Of a DNA stretch of 64,000 nt, positions 16,244 to 24,122 are shown one piece after another (the stretch's first letter is position 1; the number at the start of each line of letters is the position of its first letter). Origin of the DNA: JANMZO01 sp031383405 (GTDB lineage Bacteria > Actinomycetota > Acidimicrobiia > Acidimicrobiales > JANYDT01); contig JANMZO010000022.1 of assembly GCA_031383405.1 (NCBI GenBank), positions 1 through 64,000 on the forward strand, in the 5' to 3' direction. The notes beneath the pieces were generated by a model. That model searched no databases and was not told the DNA's origin. It saw only the letters and a program-made list of their open reading frames with translations. A program made the translations under genes and the position numbers.

Positions 16244-17536
16244 ATGCCCGGTCCAGTCCCACAGCATGGATTTGCCACGCGCTCGATCCACGCGGGAGCG
16301 AGGCCTGATCCGATTACCGGTTCGCGGGCCACGCCGATCCACCAGACCACCGCTTTCGTGTTCGAAGACGCGTCCGACGCGGCGACGCTTTTCGCGCTCC
16401 AGAAGTACGGTGACATCTACACGCGGCTGAGCAATCCGACGGTGGCTGTGTTCGAGGAACGAATGGCATCTCTCGAGGGTGGGATCGGGGCGGTGGCGAC
16501 GTCGTCGGGGCAGGCGGCCGAGTTGCTGACCTTCGCAGCACTCGCCGGGTCCGGCGACCACATAGTGGCCAGCGCACATCTCTACGGCGGAACGCGTACG
16601 CTCCTCGAAAGCACCCTCGCCCGCTTCGGCGTCCAGACGACGTTCATTGCGAGCGACGATCCGGCGGCGTTCGCGGAAGCGGTCATGCCGAACACGAAGG
16701 CCCTCTATGCCGAGGTGGTTGCGAATCCGAGCGGCTCGGTCGCTGACCTTGAGGGACTCGCCGCTGTCGCCCACGCCAACGATGTTCCGCTTGTCGTCGA
16801 TGCCACGTGCGCCACTCCGTACCTCTGTCGGCCGATCGAGTTCGGTGCCGACATCGTGGTGCACTCGGCTACGAAGTTTCTCGGTGGACACGGGACTTCG
16901 CTCGGCGGGGTGGTCATCGAAAGCGGCACGTTCCCCTGGGACAACGGCCGTTTCCCGCTGATGACCGCACCCACACCGTCCTATGGGGGCATTAGCTGGA
17001 CGGGAAACTTCGGCGAGTACGGGTGGCTGACCCGTCTGCGCGCAGAACAATTGCGCGATACAGGTGCAACCCTGGCCCCGTTCAACGCGTTCCTGTTCCT
17101 GCAGGGTCTCGAAACGCTTCCGTTGCGCATGCGGGCGCATGTCGAAAACGCCCAGGCCGTCGCCCAGTTCCTCGACACCCATCCGCTGGTTTCCTGGGTC
17201 CGTTATGCGGGCTTATCAAACCACCCGCACCGGGAACGGGCCCGGAAGTATCTGCCGAAGGGGCCCGGAGCGGTACTTGCGTTCGGAGTGAAAGGCGGCC
17301 GCGAAGCCGGTAAGCGATTCATTGACGCCGTCGAGCTCTGCTCCCACGTTGCGAACATCGGCGACGCCCGCACGCTCGTGATCCATCCGGCTTCGACCAC
17401 CCACGCGCAACTCGACAGCGCCGCGCTCGCTGCGGCGGGGGTGGAAGATGATCTGGTGAGGGTGAGCGTCGGGATCGAAGACGTCGATGACATCTGCGCC
17501 GATCTCCAGCAGGCACTTGTCAAGGCAGCACGATGA
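16244..17536 (+). CDS. metY: O-acetylhomoserine sulfhydrylase (Cys/Met metabolism PLP enzyme)
   Basis: A 430 aa PLP enzyme of the trans-sulfuration family, expected to make homocysteine (or methionine precursors) from O-acetylhomoserine and sulfide. The PLP lysine is Lys211 in HSATKFLGGHG. The N-terminus GFATRSIHAG and the region YTRLSNPTVAVFEERMASLEGG are typical, and the 430 aa length with NIGDARTLVIHPASTTH fits the MetY branch. Its stop overlaps the next ATG (ATGA). Confidence 0.9.
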   Translation: MPGPVPQHGFATRSIHAGARPDPITGSRATPIHQTTAFVFEDASDAATLFALQKYGDIYTRLSNPTVAVFEERMASLEGGIGAVATSSGQAAELLTFAALAGSGDHIVASAHLYGGTRTLLESTLARFGVQTTFIASDDPAAFAEAVMPNTKALYAEVVANPSGSVADLEGLAAVAHANDVPLVVDATCATPYLCRPIEFGADIVVHSATKFLGGHGTSLGGVVIESGTFPWDNGRFPLMTAPTPSYGGISWTGNFGEYGWLTRLRAEQLRDTGATLAPFNAFLFLQGLETLPLRMRAHVENAQAVAQFLDTHPLVSWVRYAGLSNHPHRERARKYLPKGPGAVLAFGVKGGREAGKRFIDAVELCSHVANIGDARTLVIHPASTTHAQLDSAALAAAGVEDDLVRVSVGIEDVDDICADLQQALVKAAR

Positions 17537-18012
17537 ACTTCCCTCAAGCGTCACCTGCCGCCATCCTGAGTGTGCTCCGGTCAACGAAAACCGTGGCCCT
17601 GGTCGGGTCTTCGGCCAAGGCTTGGCGCGCATCGTATTTTGTCGCGACGTATCTACGGGCCGATGCCCGCGAATACACTGTGTGGTACGTGAACCCGGGA
17701 GTGACCGAAATCCTCGGACAGCGGGTGTATCCCTCGGTAGGCGATCTTCCCGGTGTGCCCGACCTGATCGATGTCTTCCGTAGCGCAGAAGACCTTCCGG
17801 CGGTGACCGACGAGGCGATACGCATCGGAGCCAAGAGCCTCTGGTTCCAGCTCGGACTCCGTTGCGATGGGGCCGCGATCCGAGCCGAAGCCGCCGGTCT
17901 GGCTGTCGTGCAGGACCGTTGTCTGAAGGTCGAGCACGCCCGTTACGGGGGCGGGCTGCACAAGGCCGGGTTCGACACGGGTGTGATCTCATCGCGCCGA
18001 GCCTTCAGGTGA
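17533..18012 (+). CDS. CoA-binding domain protein (YccU-like)
   Basis: A 159 aa single Rossmann domain of the CoA_binding_2 family: TVALVGSSAKAWRASYFVATYL for the nucleotide loop and SLWFQLGL plus VVQDRCLKVEH near the end. It overlaps metY by four bases. Proteins of this family are often encoded next to MetY, suggesting a linked but undefined role in sulfur amino acid metabolism. Confidence 0.85.
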   Translation: MNFPQASPAAILSVLRSTKTVALVGSSAKAWRASYFVATYLRADAREYTVWYVNPGVTEILGQRVYPSVGDLPGVPDLIDVFRSAEDLPAVTDEAIRIGAKSLWFQLGLRCDGAAIRAEAAGLAVVQDRCLKVEHARYGGGLHKAGFDTGVISSRRAFR

Positions 18013-18017
18013 TTCCT

Positions 18018-18063
18018 ACCCTGGGTTCCGGGTGTGGGTTCTGACCAAAAAACCGCACAGGGT
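18018..18063. repeat. weak nested palindrome H
   Basis: ACCCTG (18018-18023) pairs with CAGGGT (18058-18063), and an interior TGTGGGTT pairs with AACCGCACA with one bulge. The layout is similar to the other intergenic palindromes but the match is weaker. Confidence 0.35.
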
Positions 18064-18097
18064 TTGCGACGCGTCACGGCCGCGGAAGCGGCCGATC

Positions 18098-18103
18098 TAC
18101 GAT
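18098..18103 (+). promoter_or_regulatory. -10 box of ruvX (leaderless)
   Basis: TACGAT at -12 to -7 of the ATG at 18110. It is also inside CCGAT-CTACG-ATCGG, a short inverted repeat. Confidence 0.6.
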
Positions 18104-18109
18104 CGGTGT

Positions 18110-18652
18110 ATGGCTCGAGCGCTCGGCATCGACCTCGGGAGCAAACGTATCGGCGTGGCCTCGAGTGACACCACCCGTACGCTCGCGAGTCCCGTGGCCG
18201 TGGTGCAGCGCCGGGGATCGCGAAGCGCTGACCACAAGGCGATCTCCGAGATCATTTCCGAGTACGAACCTGACGTGATCGTTGTCGGCCTTCCGCTGTC
18301 CTTGAACGGCTCAGAGAGCCATGCCGCTGCACTTGTGCGGGCGGAGATCACCGAAATGGAAAAGGTGTTCACGGTTCCGATCGTTGCGCACGATGAACGG
18401 TTCTCGACGGCAACGGCCCACGCCTCGATGATGGAGCGCAAAATGAATGCCCAAGCGCGACGCAAGGTCGTCGACAAGGTGGCCGCAGCGGTTATGCTCC
18501 AGAGCTGGCTCGATAGCGAGGCCCACCGTCGAAACCACTTGTCCGACCGGGTACACAAACCCGACCAGACCCGGTCAACTTCTCAATCCACCGATCAGTT
18601 CAATGACCTCCATGCCGAATTGGCCGCCAACCCGAAAGCGGTACTTCCATGA
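18110..18652 (+). CDS. ruvX: YqgF/RuvX family RNase H-fold nuclease
   Basis: A 180 aa protein of the YqgF family, implicated in pre-16S rRNA end processing or Holliday junction resolution. The acidic motif GIDLGSKRIGVA, VGLPLSLNG and the late DERFSTATA and VVDKVAAAVMLQSWL motifs are intact. The tail of about 45 residues after VAAAVMLQSWL is polar and probably disordered. The start at 18110 is fixed by the -10 box; its end overlaps mltG (ATGA). Confidence 0.92.
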   Translation: MARALGIDLGSKRIGVASSDTTRTLASPVAVVQRRGSRSADHKAISEIISEYEPDVIVVGLPLSLNGSESHAAALVRAEITEMEKVFTVPIVAHDERFSTATAHASMMERKMNAQARRKVVDKVAAAVMLQSWLDSEAHRRNHLSDRVHKPDQTRSTSQSTDQFNDLHAELAANPKAVLP

Positions 18653-20154
18653 GTGACGTGTCCCCGGACAGTGACTGGAGTCGCGGCGCCGATGATGTCT
18701 GGGAAAGCGACTCGGCCTGGGAGGCGGAGGGTGACTGGGGCCAGGCTTCATCCCGGTTTTCCCGCAATGACGAAGGCCTCGAACGAGGATGGGTCGACGA
18801 CGGCGCCTCCGCACGCACGACCTCCGCCTCCGCCTCCTCCGGGTCGCAGGGCAACCACTCGCTCGATCCCGTGGAATCGCAACCGACTCCCGTGCCGACG
18901 CGGCCCTCATCACGACCGTTGGCGGCAGTTCCGTCGTCGGTCGCGGCCGCCCCGGCGCTGCCCGCAGCACCGGGCCCGGCCTCTCCCGTTCCAATCGTGC
19001 CGCGCGCTGCCGTGACCCCTCCGCTAACGAAAATCACCAGGTCGTCGCGCCGGGCGCGCCGCAACCATGACACCTTCGACACCTTTGACACCTTCGACGA
19101 TGACGAGGACGAGGAGGCTTTCCCTCAGCCTCGACGCTGGCGTGGTTTTCTCGGCTTCCTGCTCGTGCTCGTGATATTGGCAGGTGGGCTGCTGTTCACA
19201 CTGCAGTGGTACCGAAGCCAGGTCACGCCGTCGGGCACACAGGGTCCGGCTGTCTCGATCACCATTCCCAGCAATACCTCAACTTCTCGGATCGGCCAGA
19301 TCCTCCATGAGAACAAGGTGATCGGCAACCCCACCCTCTTCCGGTTCTATGCCCAGTACAAGGGTAAGGGTGGCTTCGAGGCCGGACGCTACAAGTTTCC
19401 TACCAACGCGTCCTTCGACGCCACGCTGGCCATTCTTGCGAAGGGAGCGGCGGTTCCGGAGCAGAACCGGGTCACGATCCCTGAAGGCTTCCGGATAGAG
19501 CAGATCGCCGATCGGGTGGCTGCGAAGTTGCCCGGCCGAACACGTGACGGCTTCATCGAAGCGGCTACCTCCGGAAAGATCCGCTCGTCGTTCTCACCCT
19601 CAAGCGCAACGACCCTCGAAGGCTTCCTGTTCCCTGAGACGTACACCTTCACGCTCGAAGAAGATGAGTCGACCGTGGTCACCCGAATGGTGGAGACTTT
19701 CGATCAGATCGCGGATGAAGTTGGGTTGAGCCGATCGCAGGAAAAAGTCGGCCTGACTCCGTACGAAACGGTAGTTCTCGCGTCACTGATCGAACGTGAA
19801 GCGAAGATCGACTCCGATCGGGCCAAGATCTCCCGGGTGATATTCAACCGGCTGAAAGCCGAGACCCCCCTGCAGATCGATGCAACGCTGGTCTACGCCC
19901 TCGGCGGGGTCGACCGGGTGTTGCTCGACGACCTGAAGAAGGACGGCCCCTACAACACCTACACACGTAAGGGGCTTCCGCCCACGCCGATCGCTTCGCC
20001 GGGCAAAGCGTCGCTCATCGCGGCGTTGAATCCGGAGAAGGGCGACTGGCTGTACTACGTCGTCACCGGCACCGATGGTTCGCATTCGTTCGCGACGACG
20101 TTCAAAGAACACAAGGCGAACATCCGACTGGCAAAGGAACGTGGCCTGCGGTGA
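18649..20154 (+). CDS. mltG: endolytic murein transglycosylase
   Basis: A 501 aa MltG that cleaves nascent glycan strands at the membrane. A 140-residue acidic and Pro/Ala-rich cytoplasmic region is followed by one transmembrane helix (about 165-187, GFLGFLLVLVILAGGLLF), a LysM-like region and the YceG domain with catalytic Glu382 in LASLIEREAKID. Three 9-nt repeats encode DTF-DTF-DTF near residue 142. The long cytoplasmic tail exceeds that of E. coli MltG and is common in actinobacteria. It overlaps ruvX and aroE by four bases each. Confidence 0.93.
   Translation: MSDVSPDSDWSRGADDVWESDSAWEAEGDWGQASSRFSRNDEGLERGWVDDGASARTTSASASSGSQGNHSLDPVESQPTPVPTRPSSRPLAAVPSSVAAAPALPAAPGPASPVPIVPRAAVTPPLTKITRSSRRARRNHDTFDTFDTFDDDEDEEAFPQPRRWRGFLGFLLVLVILAGGLLFTLQWYRSQVTPSGTQGPAVSITIPSNTSTSRIGQILHENKVIGNPTLFRFYAQYKGKGGFEAGRYKFPTNASFDATLAILAKGAAVPEQNRVTIPEGFRIEQIADRVAAKLPGRTRDGFIEAATSGKIRSSFSPSSATTLEGFLFPETYTFTLEEDESTVVTRMVETFDQIADEVGLSRSQEKVGLTPYETVVLASLIEREAKIDSDRAKISRVIFNRLKAETPLQIDATLVYALGGVDRVLLDDLKKDGPYNTYTRKGLPPTPIASPGKASLIAALNPEKGDWLYYVVTGTDGSHSFATTFKEHKANIRLAKERGLR
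19069..19095 (+). repeat. 9-nt in-frame tandem repeat in mltG
   Basis: GACACCTTC, GACACCTTT, GACACCTTC: three copies encoding Asp-Thr-Phe in the cytoplasmic linker just before an acidic run and the membrane helix. Confidence 0.75.
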
Positions 20155-21023
20155 CCGAACCGGCGGCCGACGCACGATCCCTTCTGAACGGGGCCACCCG
20201 GGTATGCGGGGTGATTGGAGATCCGGTCGGTCACTCTCTCTCACCGGCTCTGCACAATGCCGGATACGCCGCGCTCGGGCTCGATTTTGTCTACGTCGCG
20301 TTCGCTGTGAGTCGCGACCTCGGCCGCGGAGCCGTTGACGCCATGCGCTCGTTGCAGTTGGCCGGGCTTTCGGTGACGATGCCCCACAAAGACACCATCG
20401 CCCGCTTCGCCGATGAGGTGTCGGACGACGTGGCCATGCTGGGGTCCGGTAATACGCTGCGCTGGGTGAATAACCGGATCCGGGCCGAAACCACAGACGG
20501 GCCCGGCTGCATCACCGCGCTTCGTGAGGGCGGTGCCGATCCCGCGGGGAGGCGGGTCATGGTGCTCGGTGCCGGTGGGGCCGGGCGAGCCGTCATCCAT
20601 GCCGCGGCCAACGCCGGGGCCCGGGAAATCATCGTCGTCAACCGCAGCGTCGAGCGGGCCGAGGCCGCCCTTCTCCTGACCAACGGCATAGGTCGGGTGG
20701 GCTCGGCCGACGAAGCCGACACATGCGACATCATCGTCAATGCCACGTCGATCGGGATGGGGCCTCCCGCCCCGGGCGACGCTGCGGTCGCGCTGCCACT
20801 CGATCCGGCCCGCCTCGGACCCGGGCAGTACGTCAACGATCTGATCTATCACCCGCTGGTCACATCACTCATGATCAGGGCGGCCGAACGCGGTGTGACG
20901 GTGATTGGTGGTGTGGGCATGCTGCTCCACCAGGCTGCGCTCCAGTTCACCTTCTTCACGGGTGAACCCGCCCCCATAGAGGCGATGCGATCCGCGGTCC
21001 AGCAGCACTTGGCGAGCCGGTAA
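20151..21023 (+). CDS. aroE: shikimate dehydrogenase
   Basis: A 290 aa NADP-dependent enzyme reducing 3-dehydroshikimate. Substrate-site motif GDPVGHSLSPALHNAGY, catalytic Lys in VTMPHKD, nucleotide loop LGAGGAGRAVI, and C-terminal GGVGMLLHQAALQF. The usual NTDG has become TTDG, keeping the catalytic Asp. The GTG start overlaps the mltG stop (GTGA), so it is translationally coupled. Confidence 0.93.
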   Translation: MTEPAADARSLLNGATRVCGVIGDPVGHSLSPALHNAGYAALGLDFVYVAFAVSRDLGRGAVDAMRSLQLAGLSVTMPHKDTIARFADEVSDDVAMLGSGNTLRWVNNRIRAETTDGPGCITALREGGADPAGRRVMVLGAGGAGRAVIHAAANAGAREIIVVNRSVERAEAALLLTNGIGRVGSADEADTCDIIVNATSIGMGPPAPGDAAVALPLDPARLGPGQYVNDLIYHPLVTSLMIRAAERGVTVIGGVGMLLHQAALQFTFFTGEPAPIEAMRSAVQQHLASR

Positions 21024-21040
21024 CAGGTCCTACGATCCGA

Positions 21041-21080
21041 AACGCCGGATTCGAAAACGCCGGATTCGAAAACGCCGGAA
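21041..21080. repeat. 15-nt tandem repeat, 2.6 copies, intergenic
   Basis: AACGCCGGATTCGAA occurs twice exactly and a third time partially, between aroE and the prepilin peptidase region. It has the same period as the coding repeats in aroK and priA. Confidence 0.75.
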
Positions 21081-21113
21081 TCAGGTGTCAGGCCGTTAGC
21101 GCTAGTGGACCGC

Positions 21114-21119
21114 TAGTCT
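21114..21119 (+). promoter_or_regulatory. -10 box driving a leaderless micro-ORF
   Basis: TAGTCT lies at -13 to -8 of a GTG at 21127 that opens a six-codon ORF ending in the prepilin peptidase ATG. Confidence 0.45.
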
Positions 21120-21126
21120 CGGCGGC

Positions 21127-21147
21127 GTGATCGGAGTCTGTTCATGA
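21127..21147 (+). CDS. putative six-codon leaderless upstream ORF
   Basis: GTG at 21127 reads six codons (M-I-G-V-C-S) and stops at TGA 21145-21147, overlapping the ATG of the prepilin peptidase by four bases. The GGAG inside it (21133-21136) doubles as the Shine-Dalgarno of the next gene. This suggests translational coupling; expression is untested. Confidence 0.35.
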   Translation: MIGVCS

Positions 21148-21923
21148 CGGGAACTGTCGGCGGAGCGTTGGTTGGCGGGCTCATCGGGTTCGTCGCGTCG
21201 CCGGCGGTATCGGTCCTCACGACCCGTCCTCCACTGCTCGATGCCAAAGAGCTTCCAAGCCTGAAGTTTCGGTGCGACAGTTGCGGCTCGGCGCTGAAAG
21301 CGATGGATTCGGTTCCGCTTGTTTCGTTTGTGATTCGACGCGGCCGCTGTCGTCTCTGCGGCGGGCGTATCAGCCGATGGGACTTCGCAGCGGAAATCCT
21401 GTCGGTCGTTGTCGGGGCTCTCGTGGGGTGGCGGGTGGGGTTGGTGCGCGAGCTTCCCGCTTTCCTGGTCCTCGGCCTCGTCAGTGTCATCGTGCTGCTG
21501 GTTGACGCCCGGCTGCACAAGATTGCGACTCGCCTGATCTACCCGGCCACTGCGCTTGGGTTTGTGCTGCTCGCATTCGCCGGGCTCACGGGCGGACGTC
21601 GCGGAGACGTACTCGTTGCCGCACTGGGTGGCGTCGCAGCGAGCGCCTTCATCTGGTTTCTCGTCCTCGTCTACCCGGCCGGTATGGGTGACGGTGACGC
21701 CAGGCTCGTACTGTTTCTCGGCATGTTTCTCGGTTGGTTCGGCTGGAGATATGTGTACCTAGGACTCACGGCCGGGTTTCTTCTCGGGTCCGTCTTCGGA
21801 CTCGGAATCGCCGTAGTCAAAAGGACCGGCCGGAAAACGAAGTTCGCGTTCGGGCCCTACCTCTGTGCCGGTGCCCTCTTCGTTGTACTTTGGCCCGGCA
21901 TATTCTCGTCGTACATGCAGTAA
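21144..21923 (+). CDS. prepilin peptidase / A24 aspartic protease
   Basis: A 259 aa polytopic membrane protein. It has the cytoplasmic zinc-type Cys pairs CDSC and CRLC near residues 44-73, the first active-site Asp in LLVDARLHK, and the second in GMGDGDARL. About six to seven hydrophobic helices follow. Such enzymes cleave and methylate type IV pilin-like precursors. No pilin or assembly genes are nearby, so the substrates lie elsewhere. The distal residues of the first Asp motif differ from the classic D-x5-LPD. Confidence 0.85.
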   Translation: MTGTVGGALVGGLIGFVASPAVSVLTTRPPLLDAKELPSLKFRCDSCGSALKAMDSVPLVSFVIRRGRCRLCGGRISRWDFAAEILSVVVGALVGWRVGLVRELPAFLVLGLVSVIVLLVDARLHKIATRLIYPATALGFVLLAFAGLTGGRRGDVLVAALGGVAASAFIWFLVLVYPAGMGDGDARLVLFLGMFLGWFGWRYVYLGLTAGFLLGSVFGLGIAVVKRTGRKTKFAFGPYLCAGALFVVLWPGIFSSYMQ

Positions 21924-21981
21924 GTCCGCTCAGCAACGACCTGCCCGGTTATTGCCGTCGAGTCATACGAGTCATCCTAGA

Positions 21982-23148
21982 ATGACCCTTGTGCTTCGCT
22001 ACCTCACTGCCGGAGAATCTCACGGTCAAGCGTTGACGGTGATCATGGAAGGCGTTCCCGCCGGCCTGTCAATCACGGTCGAGGAGATTCAGGCGGAACT
22101 CGGCCGGCGCCGTCTGGGCTACGGGCGTGGACCCCGAATGCGCTTCGAACAAGACGAGGTGACGTTGCTCGGAGGGGTCCGTCATGGTCACACGCTGGGC
22201 TCGCCGGTGAGCATCCAGATCGGTAACACCGAGTGGCCGAAATGGCAGGACGAGATGAGCCCGGCTCCCGGGGTGACGACCAAGCCGCTCACAAAGCCCC
22301 GTCCCGGGCACGCCGACCTTACCGGCATGCAGAAATATGGCTTCACCGATGCACGCGATGTGCTCGAGCGCGCTAGCGCCCGGGAAACCGCCGCCCGCTG
22401 CGCCGCCGGCGCAGTTGCCAAAGCGCTCATGGCGACCGTCGGAACACAGATCATCAGCCATGTGATCCAGATGGGCCCGGCCCGAAGTAAGGCAACCGCG
22501 CGTCCGCAGCCGAGCGATCTCAGGCAGGTAGATGAATCGGCCGTACGGTGCTTCGACACGGCCGCCGAACTCGAGATGATCGACGAGATCAAAGCTGCAG
22601 CGAAAGACGGCGACAGCCTCGGCGGCATTGTGGAAGTGCTCGGGTACGGCGTTCCTGTCGGCCTCGGCAGTCATGTGCACTGGGACCGCAAGCTCGACTC
22701 GCTCCTCGCTGCGGCGCTTATGAGCATCCAAGCCGTCAAGGGCGTGGAGATCGGAGACGGTTTCGAAGTGGCCGGTCGCCGTGGCAGCCTGGCCCACGAC
22801 CCAATCGTTTGGAACCCGGCGACGCAGCAGTACCGTCGCGAGTCGAGCTTGGCCGGCGGCACGGAAGGCGGTATGTCGACCGGTGAACTACTCGTCGCCC
22901 GGGTGGCCATGAAGCCCCTCGCCACGCTCAACAAGCCGACGCTCGCCACCGTCGACATGGCGACGAAGGAGGCAACCGTCAGCTTCAAAGAGCGCACGGA
23001 TGTGACCGCGGTTCCGGCCATGGGTGTCGTCGCCGAAACGATGGTGGCGCTGGTGCTGGCCGGCGAGGCGCTGCGAAAGTTCGGTGGCGATTCCCTCAGC
23101 GAGTTCGTCCGCAACCATGACTCGTTCGTCCGCTCGCTCAACCCCTGA
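21982..23148 (+). CDS. aroC: chorismate synthase
   Basis: A 388 aa FMN-dependent enzyme converting EPSP to chorismate. The N-terminus RYLTAGESHGQALT and the motifs RRLGYGRGPRM, RPGHADLTGMQKYG, ARETAARCAAGA and LAGGTEGGMSTGE are textbook. The ATG at 21982 is chosen because the 39 upstream in-frame residues are unrelated to the family. aroK follows after 14 nt. Confidence 0.95.
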   Translation: MTLVLRYLTAGESHGQALTVIMEGVPAGLSITVEEIQAELGRRRLGYGRGPRMRFEQDEVTLLGGVRHGHTLGSPVSIQIGNTEWPKWQDEMSPAPGVTTKPLTKPRPGHADLTGMQKYGFTDARDVLERASARETAARCAAGAVAKALMATVGTQIISHVIQMGPARSKATARPQPSDLRQVDESAVRCFDTAAELEMIDEIKAAAKDGDSLGGIVEVLGYGVPVGLGSHVHWDRKLDSLLAAALMSIQAVKGVEIGDGFEVAGRRGSLAHDPIVWNPATQQYRRESSLAGGTEGGMSTGELLVARVAMKPLATLNKPTLATVDMATKEATVSFKERTDVTAVPAMGVVAETMVALVLAGEALRKFGGDSLSEFVRNHDSFVRSLNP

Positions 23149-23162
23149 CGGTTCGGCGTTCG

Positions 23163-23828
23163 ATGACTGACGTACGCACGGTCGGAGCGGCAACGGTCAG
23201 CGCGGCAACGGTCGGAGCGGAAACGGTCGGAGCGGAAACGGTCAGAGCGGAAACGGTCGGTGAATTTCTGGGAAGCCCGGTTGTCGGGTCGGTGGCGGTC
23301 GGTTCGGCACCATGGTCACGACACATTGTCCTCGTCGGCATGATGGCCTCGGGGAAGACGACTGTCGGCCGCTTTCTGGCCGCCCAACTCGACCGGCAGT
23401 TGCTCGATCTCGACTCGGTCCTGGTCGAAGGCATGGGCATGTCGATTTCCGAAGCCTTCGATTTGCACGGGGAAGCGTGGTTTCGCTCCCAGGAATCGGC
23501 GGCGTTGGTCGAGGTTCTCCGACGGCCTGAACCGACGATCGTGTCCCCGGGGGGTGGTGTTGTGCTGGCGGCCAGAAACCGGGAGGTTCTGAAGCGCTCA
23601 GCCCGTAACGTATGGCTGCGGGCCACCCCGGAAACGATCATCCGGCGGGTCGGATCGGGCTCGGGGCGTCCACTTCTGGCCGGAAATACCGAGGACCGGG
23701 TCCGACGCATCGACGCCGAGCGCCGCGGACTCTACGCTGAGGTCGCAACGGTGGTGGTCGACGTCGACGACCTCACAACGCCACAGATCGCCGAGTGTAT
23801 ACGCGCCGCGTTCCACGATCTCTGCTGA
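23163..23828 (+). CDS. aroK: shikimate kinase with a pentapeptide-repeat N-terminus
   Basis: A 221 aa protein; the kinase proper starts near residue 53. Walker A is GMMASGKTTVG, with LLDLDSVLVE and the shikimate-binding GGGVVL. RPLLAGNTEDRVRRI forms the lid. The first 50 residues contain six 15-nt repeats encoding T-V-x-A-A/E units and have no counterpart in ordinary shikimate kinases. A later start is conceivable, but no better ribosome-binding site is seen. It follows aroC by 14 nt. Confidence 0.9.
   Translation: MTDVRTVGAATVSAATVGAETVGAETVRAETVGEFLGSPVVGSVAVGSAPWSRHIVLVGMMASGKTTVGRFLAAQLDRQLLDLDSVLVEGMGMSISEAFDLHGEAWFRSQESAALVEVLRRPEPTIVSPGGGVVLAARNREVLKRSARNVWLRATPETIIRRVGSGSGRPLLAGNTEDRVRRIDAERRGLYAEVATVVVDVDDLTTPQIAECIRAAFHDLC
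23178..23262 (+). repeat. 15-nt in-frame tandem repeat, 6 copies (aroK N-terminus)
   Basis: The hexamer ACGGTC recurs at exactly 15-nt spacing six times, at 23178, 23193, 23208, 23223, 23238 and 23253. The fill-in is mostly GGAGCGGAA. It encodes a Thr-Val-Gly-Ala-Glu pentapeptide repeat. Confidence 0.9.
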
Positions 23829-24122
23829 AGGACTTCGGCCGTGAGATACGCTTCCACGGTTTCGCGACCATAGGTTCCGGCTACCGACGACTGGGTGCCT
23901 ATACCCCATCACCGGGGTGTGGATCGGTTGCGTCTTCGTGGATCCCCGATGTGTATCAGCCGACGCTCAGATGGCCAGATGTGCGGTAAACCTACGGGAT
24001 TTGACCGGGCGACAGACCCGATAGGCGATAGCCAGCGGGATAACAAGGGTAAGCGAAGAACGCCGCTCTCGGTGGTCTTGCGTGGCAAGATGCACAGACA
24101 AGTTCATAGGGAAGGCCGCGCA
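23829..24122 (+). promoter_or_regulatory. 294-nt leader of the A2M-pbpC pair with several hairpins
   Basis: No gene is credible here. Stems seen: ACCCC-ATCACC-GGGGT (23903-23918), CGGG-CGACAGA-CCCG (24006-24020) and GGC-GATA-GCC (24024-24033). A Shine-Dalgarno AGGGAAGG lies at 24108-24115. It was compared by eye with c-di-AMP and cobalamin riboswitch cores and does not fit either. Confidence 0.4.

Noticed and set aside
14445..17182. Long open frames on the minus strand opposite alaS and metY (over 500 codons each)
   Set aside because: They lie antisense to well-conserved genes, have no recognisable domains and reflect the lack of AT-rich stops in GC-rich DNA.
23829..24122. c-di-AMP (ydaO) riboswitch before the A2M gene
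   Set aside because: Hairpins are present, but the conserved core segments of that class were not seen.
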